From Nitrospirae bacterium GWC2_56_14 (lineage in GTDB: Bacteria > Nitrospirota > UBA9217), in assembly GCA_001803705.1 (NCBI GenBank), contig MHDY01000242.1, positions 1 through 6,358 of the forward strand: 6,358 bases of DNA, in the 5' to 3' direction. This document shows, in pieces, positions 5,713-6,358 of this stretch. The notes under the pieces are model-generated. The model was not told the DNA's origin, searched no databases, and worked only from the letters and a program-made list of their open reading frames with translations. How positions within the stretch are numbered: position 1 is the stretch's first letter; every line of letters starts with the position of its first letter. Made by a program: the position numbers and the translations under genes.

Positions 5713-6358
5713 TTTGTTTTCTTCGCGCCCGGCTTCTGGTTCTTGAGCAGCAGGTCGGGATCGCCGAAGCCTGTTTTTTTGAATTTTTCGCGGAGTTTCC
5801 GGTTCTCGGGATCGAGCTTCAGTGACTTCAGCCATTCCCCGCGGGCCTTTTGCTTGTTCGAGAGCTTAAGATAAATATCTCCCAGATGTTCACGCATCAC
5901 CGGATCGTCGCCGGTCCGCTCGATCGCCATTTTCATGTACTCCAGCGCTTCCTTCGGCATGTTCTTCTGATAGTACGCCCAGGCAAGACTGTCAAGGATG
6001 TATCCGTTGTCGCGCTTGATGAGCAGCGCCTGCTTGATGAGCTGGATGGCCTCATCGAGGCGCTCTCCCTGTTCGGCATAGGTGTATCCGAGATAGTTCA
6101 GCGCATCGGCATGGTCGGGCTTCAGCTCGATCGTCTTTTTGAGCGCATCGATCATGGCGTCGCGCATGCCGAGCTTCTCGTAGGCGATCGCCAGGGTGAA
6201 CTGCAGGTCGTCGCGGTCGGGCGCAAGCTCGATCCCCTTTTTGAGAACGTCCACGGCCTGCTGGTAGTGCTTCACCTCGATATGGGCATTGGCCAGGTAG
6301 AGAGAGAGCTCCGCCTTCCCCGGCGAATCGGCCAGCGCTTTTTCCAGGAACGGGATCG
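5709..6358 (-). CDS. Tetratricopeptide-repeat protein, C-terminal part (5' end outside window)
   Basis: The frame is open from the window edge to a TGA at 5709-5711, giving the last 215 residues. Five consecutive TPR units of 34-35 residues are visible (fragment residues about 15-48, 49-82, 83-117, 118-151, 152-185), preceded by the end of another (ending ..LEKALADSPGK). The unit ADALNYLGYTYAEQG and the next, GYILDSLAWAYYQKN, followed by REHLGDIYLKL, are the recognisable signature of a widespread family of large, often exported TPR proteins in deltaproteobacteria and relatives. A Lys-rich tail of about 30 residues ends the protein. TPR arrays bind other proteins; the partner is unknown. The 4-bp overlap with the lipoprotein gene suggests they are made together and may act in the same envelope process. 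Any signal peptide would lie outside the window. Confidence 0.93.
   Translation of the reverse strand, partial: IPFLEKALADSPGKAELSLYLANAHIEVKHYQQAVDVLKKGIELAPDRDDLQFTLAIAYEKLGMRDAMIDALKKTIELKPDHADALNYLGYTYAEQGERLDEAIQLIKQALLIKRDNGYILDSLAWAYYQKNMPKEALEYMKMAIERTGDDPVMREHLGDIYLKLSNKQKARGEWLKSLKLDPENRKLREKFKKTGFGDPDLLLKNQKPGAKKTK

Noticed and set aside
4936..5835. Longer 299-residue version of the lipoprotein gene starting at 5835
   Set aside because: The extra 41 residues overlap the TPR gene in another frame, are rich in Arg/Glu/Pro with no family likeness, and would bury the lipoprotein signal peptide internally. The GTG at 5712 fits the lipobox and the 4-bp overlap.
5963..5994. TTGACA followed by TATCAG at 17 nt inside the TPR gene as a promoter
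   Set aside because: The -10 is only a 4-of-6 match and the bases encode the conserved ILDSLAWAYYQ motif, so the match is explained by protein sequence.
1..6358. CRISPR array, insertion sequence, phage genes, toxin-antitoxin pair or defence system
   Set aside because: No regularly spaced direct repeats, transposase or integrase motifs, or unexplained coding stretches were seen; all coding space is taken by recognised families.

Overview
The window is a compact bacterial housekeeping cluster. Every protein gene, and the single tRNA, reads on the minus strand; I found no convincing gene on the plus strand. Base composition is fairly high in G+C. The gene set (SpoVG together with a LolB-like lipoprotein and a TPR protein, so an outer membrane) suggests a Gram-negative lineage of the Desulfobacterota, Geobacterales or Nitrospirota kind. 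That assignment is inference; the sequence alone does not fix the phylum.

Read in the direction of transcription (high to low coordinates), the layout is as follows. The 3' part of a TPR-repeat protein gene (5709-6358, 5' end outside the window) overlaps by 4 bp a LolB/DUF4292-like lipoprotein gene (4936-5712). That gene overlaps ispE (4067-4936) by one base. After a 78-bp gap comes spoVG (3686-3988), then a hairpin terminator (3602-3632), tRNA-Gln(UUG) (3496-3569), prs (2520-3467), rplY/ctc (1720-2472), pth (1101-1664) and a strong intrinsic terminator (1051-1090). A gene-free stretch of about 320 bp holds a long imperfect palindrome. Last is ychF (1-778), whose 3' end is cut by the window edge.

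The set combines envelope maintenance (TPR protein, lipoprotein), isoprenoid precursor synthesis (IspE), nucleotide precursor supply (Prs), and translation (tRNA-Gln, L25, peptidyl-tRNA hydrolase, the ribosome-associated ATPase YchF). The order lipoprotein-ispE-prs-...-pth-ychF parallels E. coli lolB-ispE-prs-...-pth-ychF. Here spoVG and tRNA-Gln are inserted between ispE and prs, and rplY sits between prs and pth.

I did not find a new multi-gene system. The points most worth a second look are regulatory. There is a near-consensus sigma70 promoter inside the ispE coding sequence, aimed at spoVG. A tRNA is packed between a terminator and prs, so that its processing would set the 5' end of the prs mRNA. 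The ychF upstream region contains a ~144-bp imperfect inverted repeat that looks like an interspersed element.
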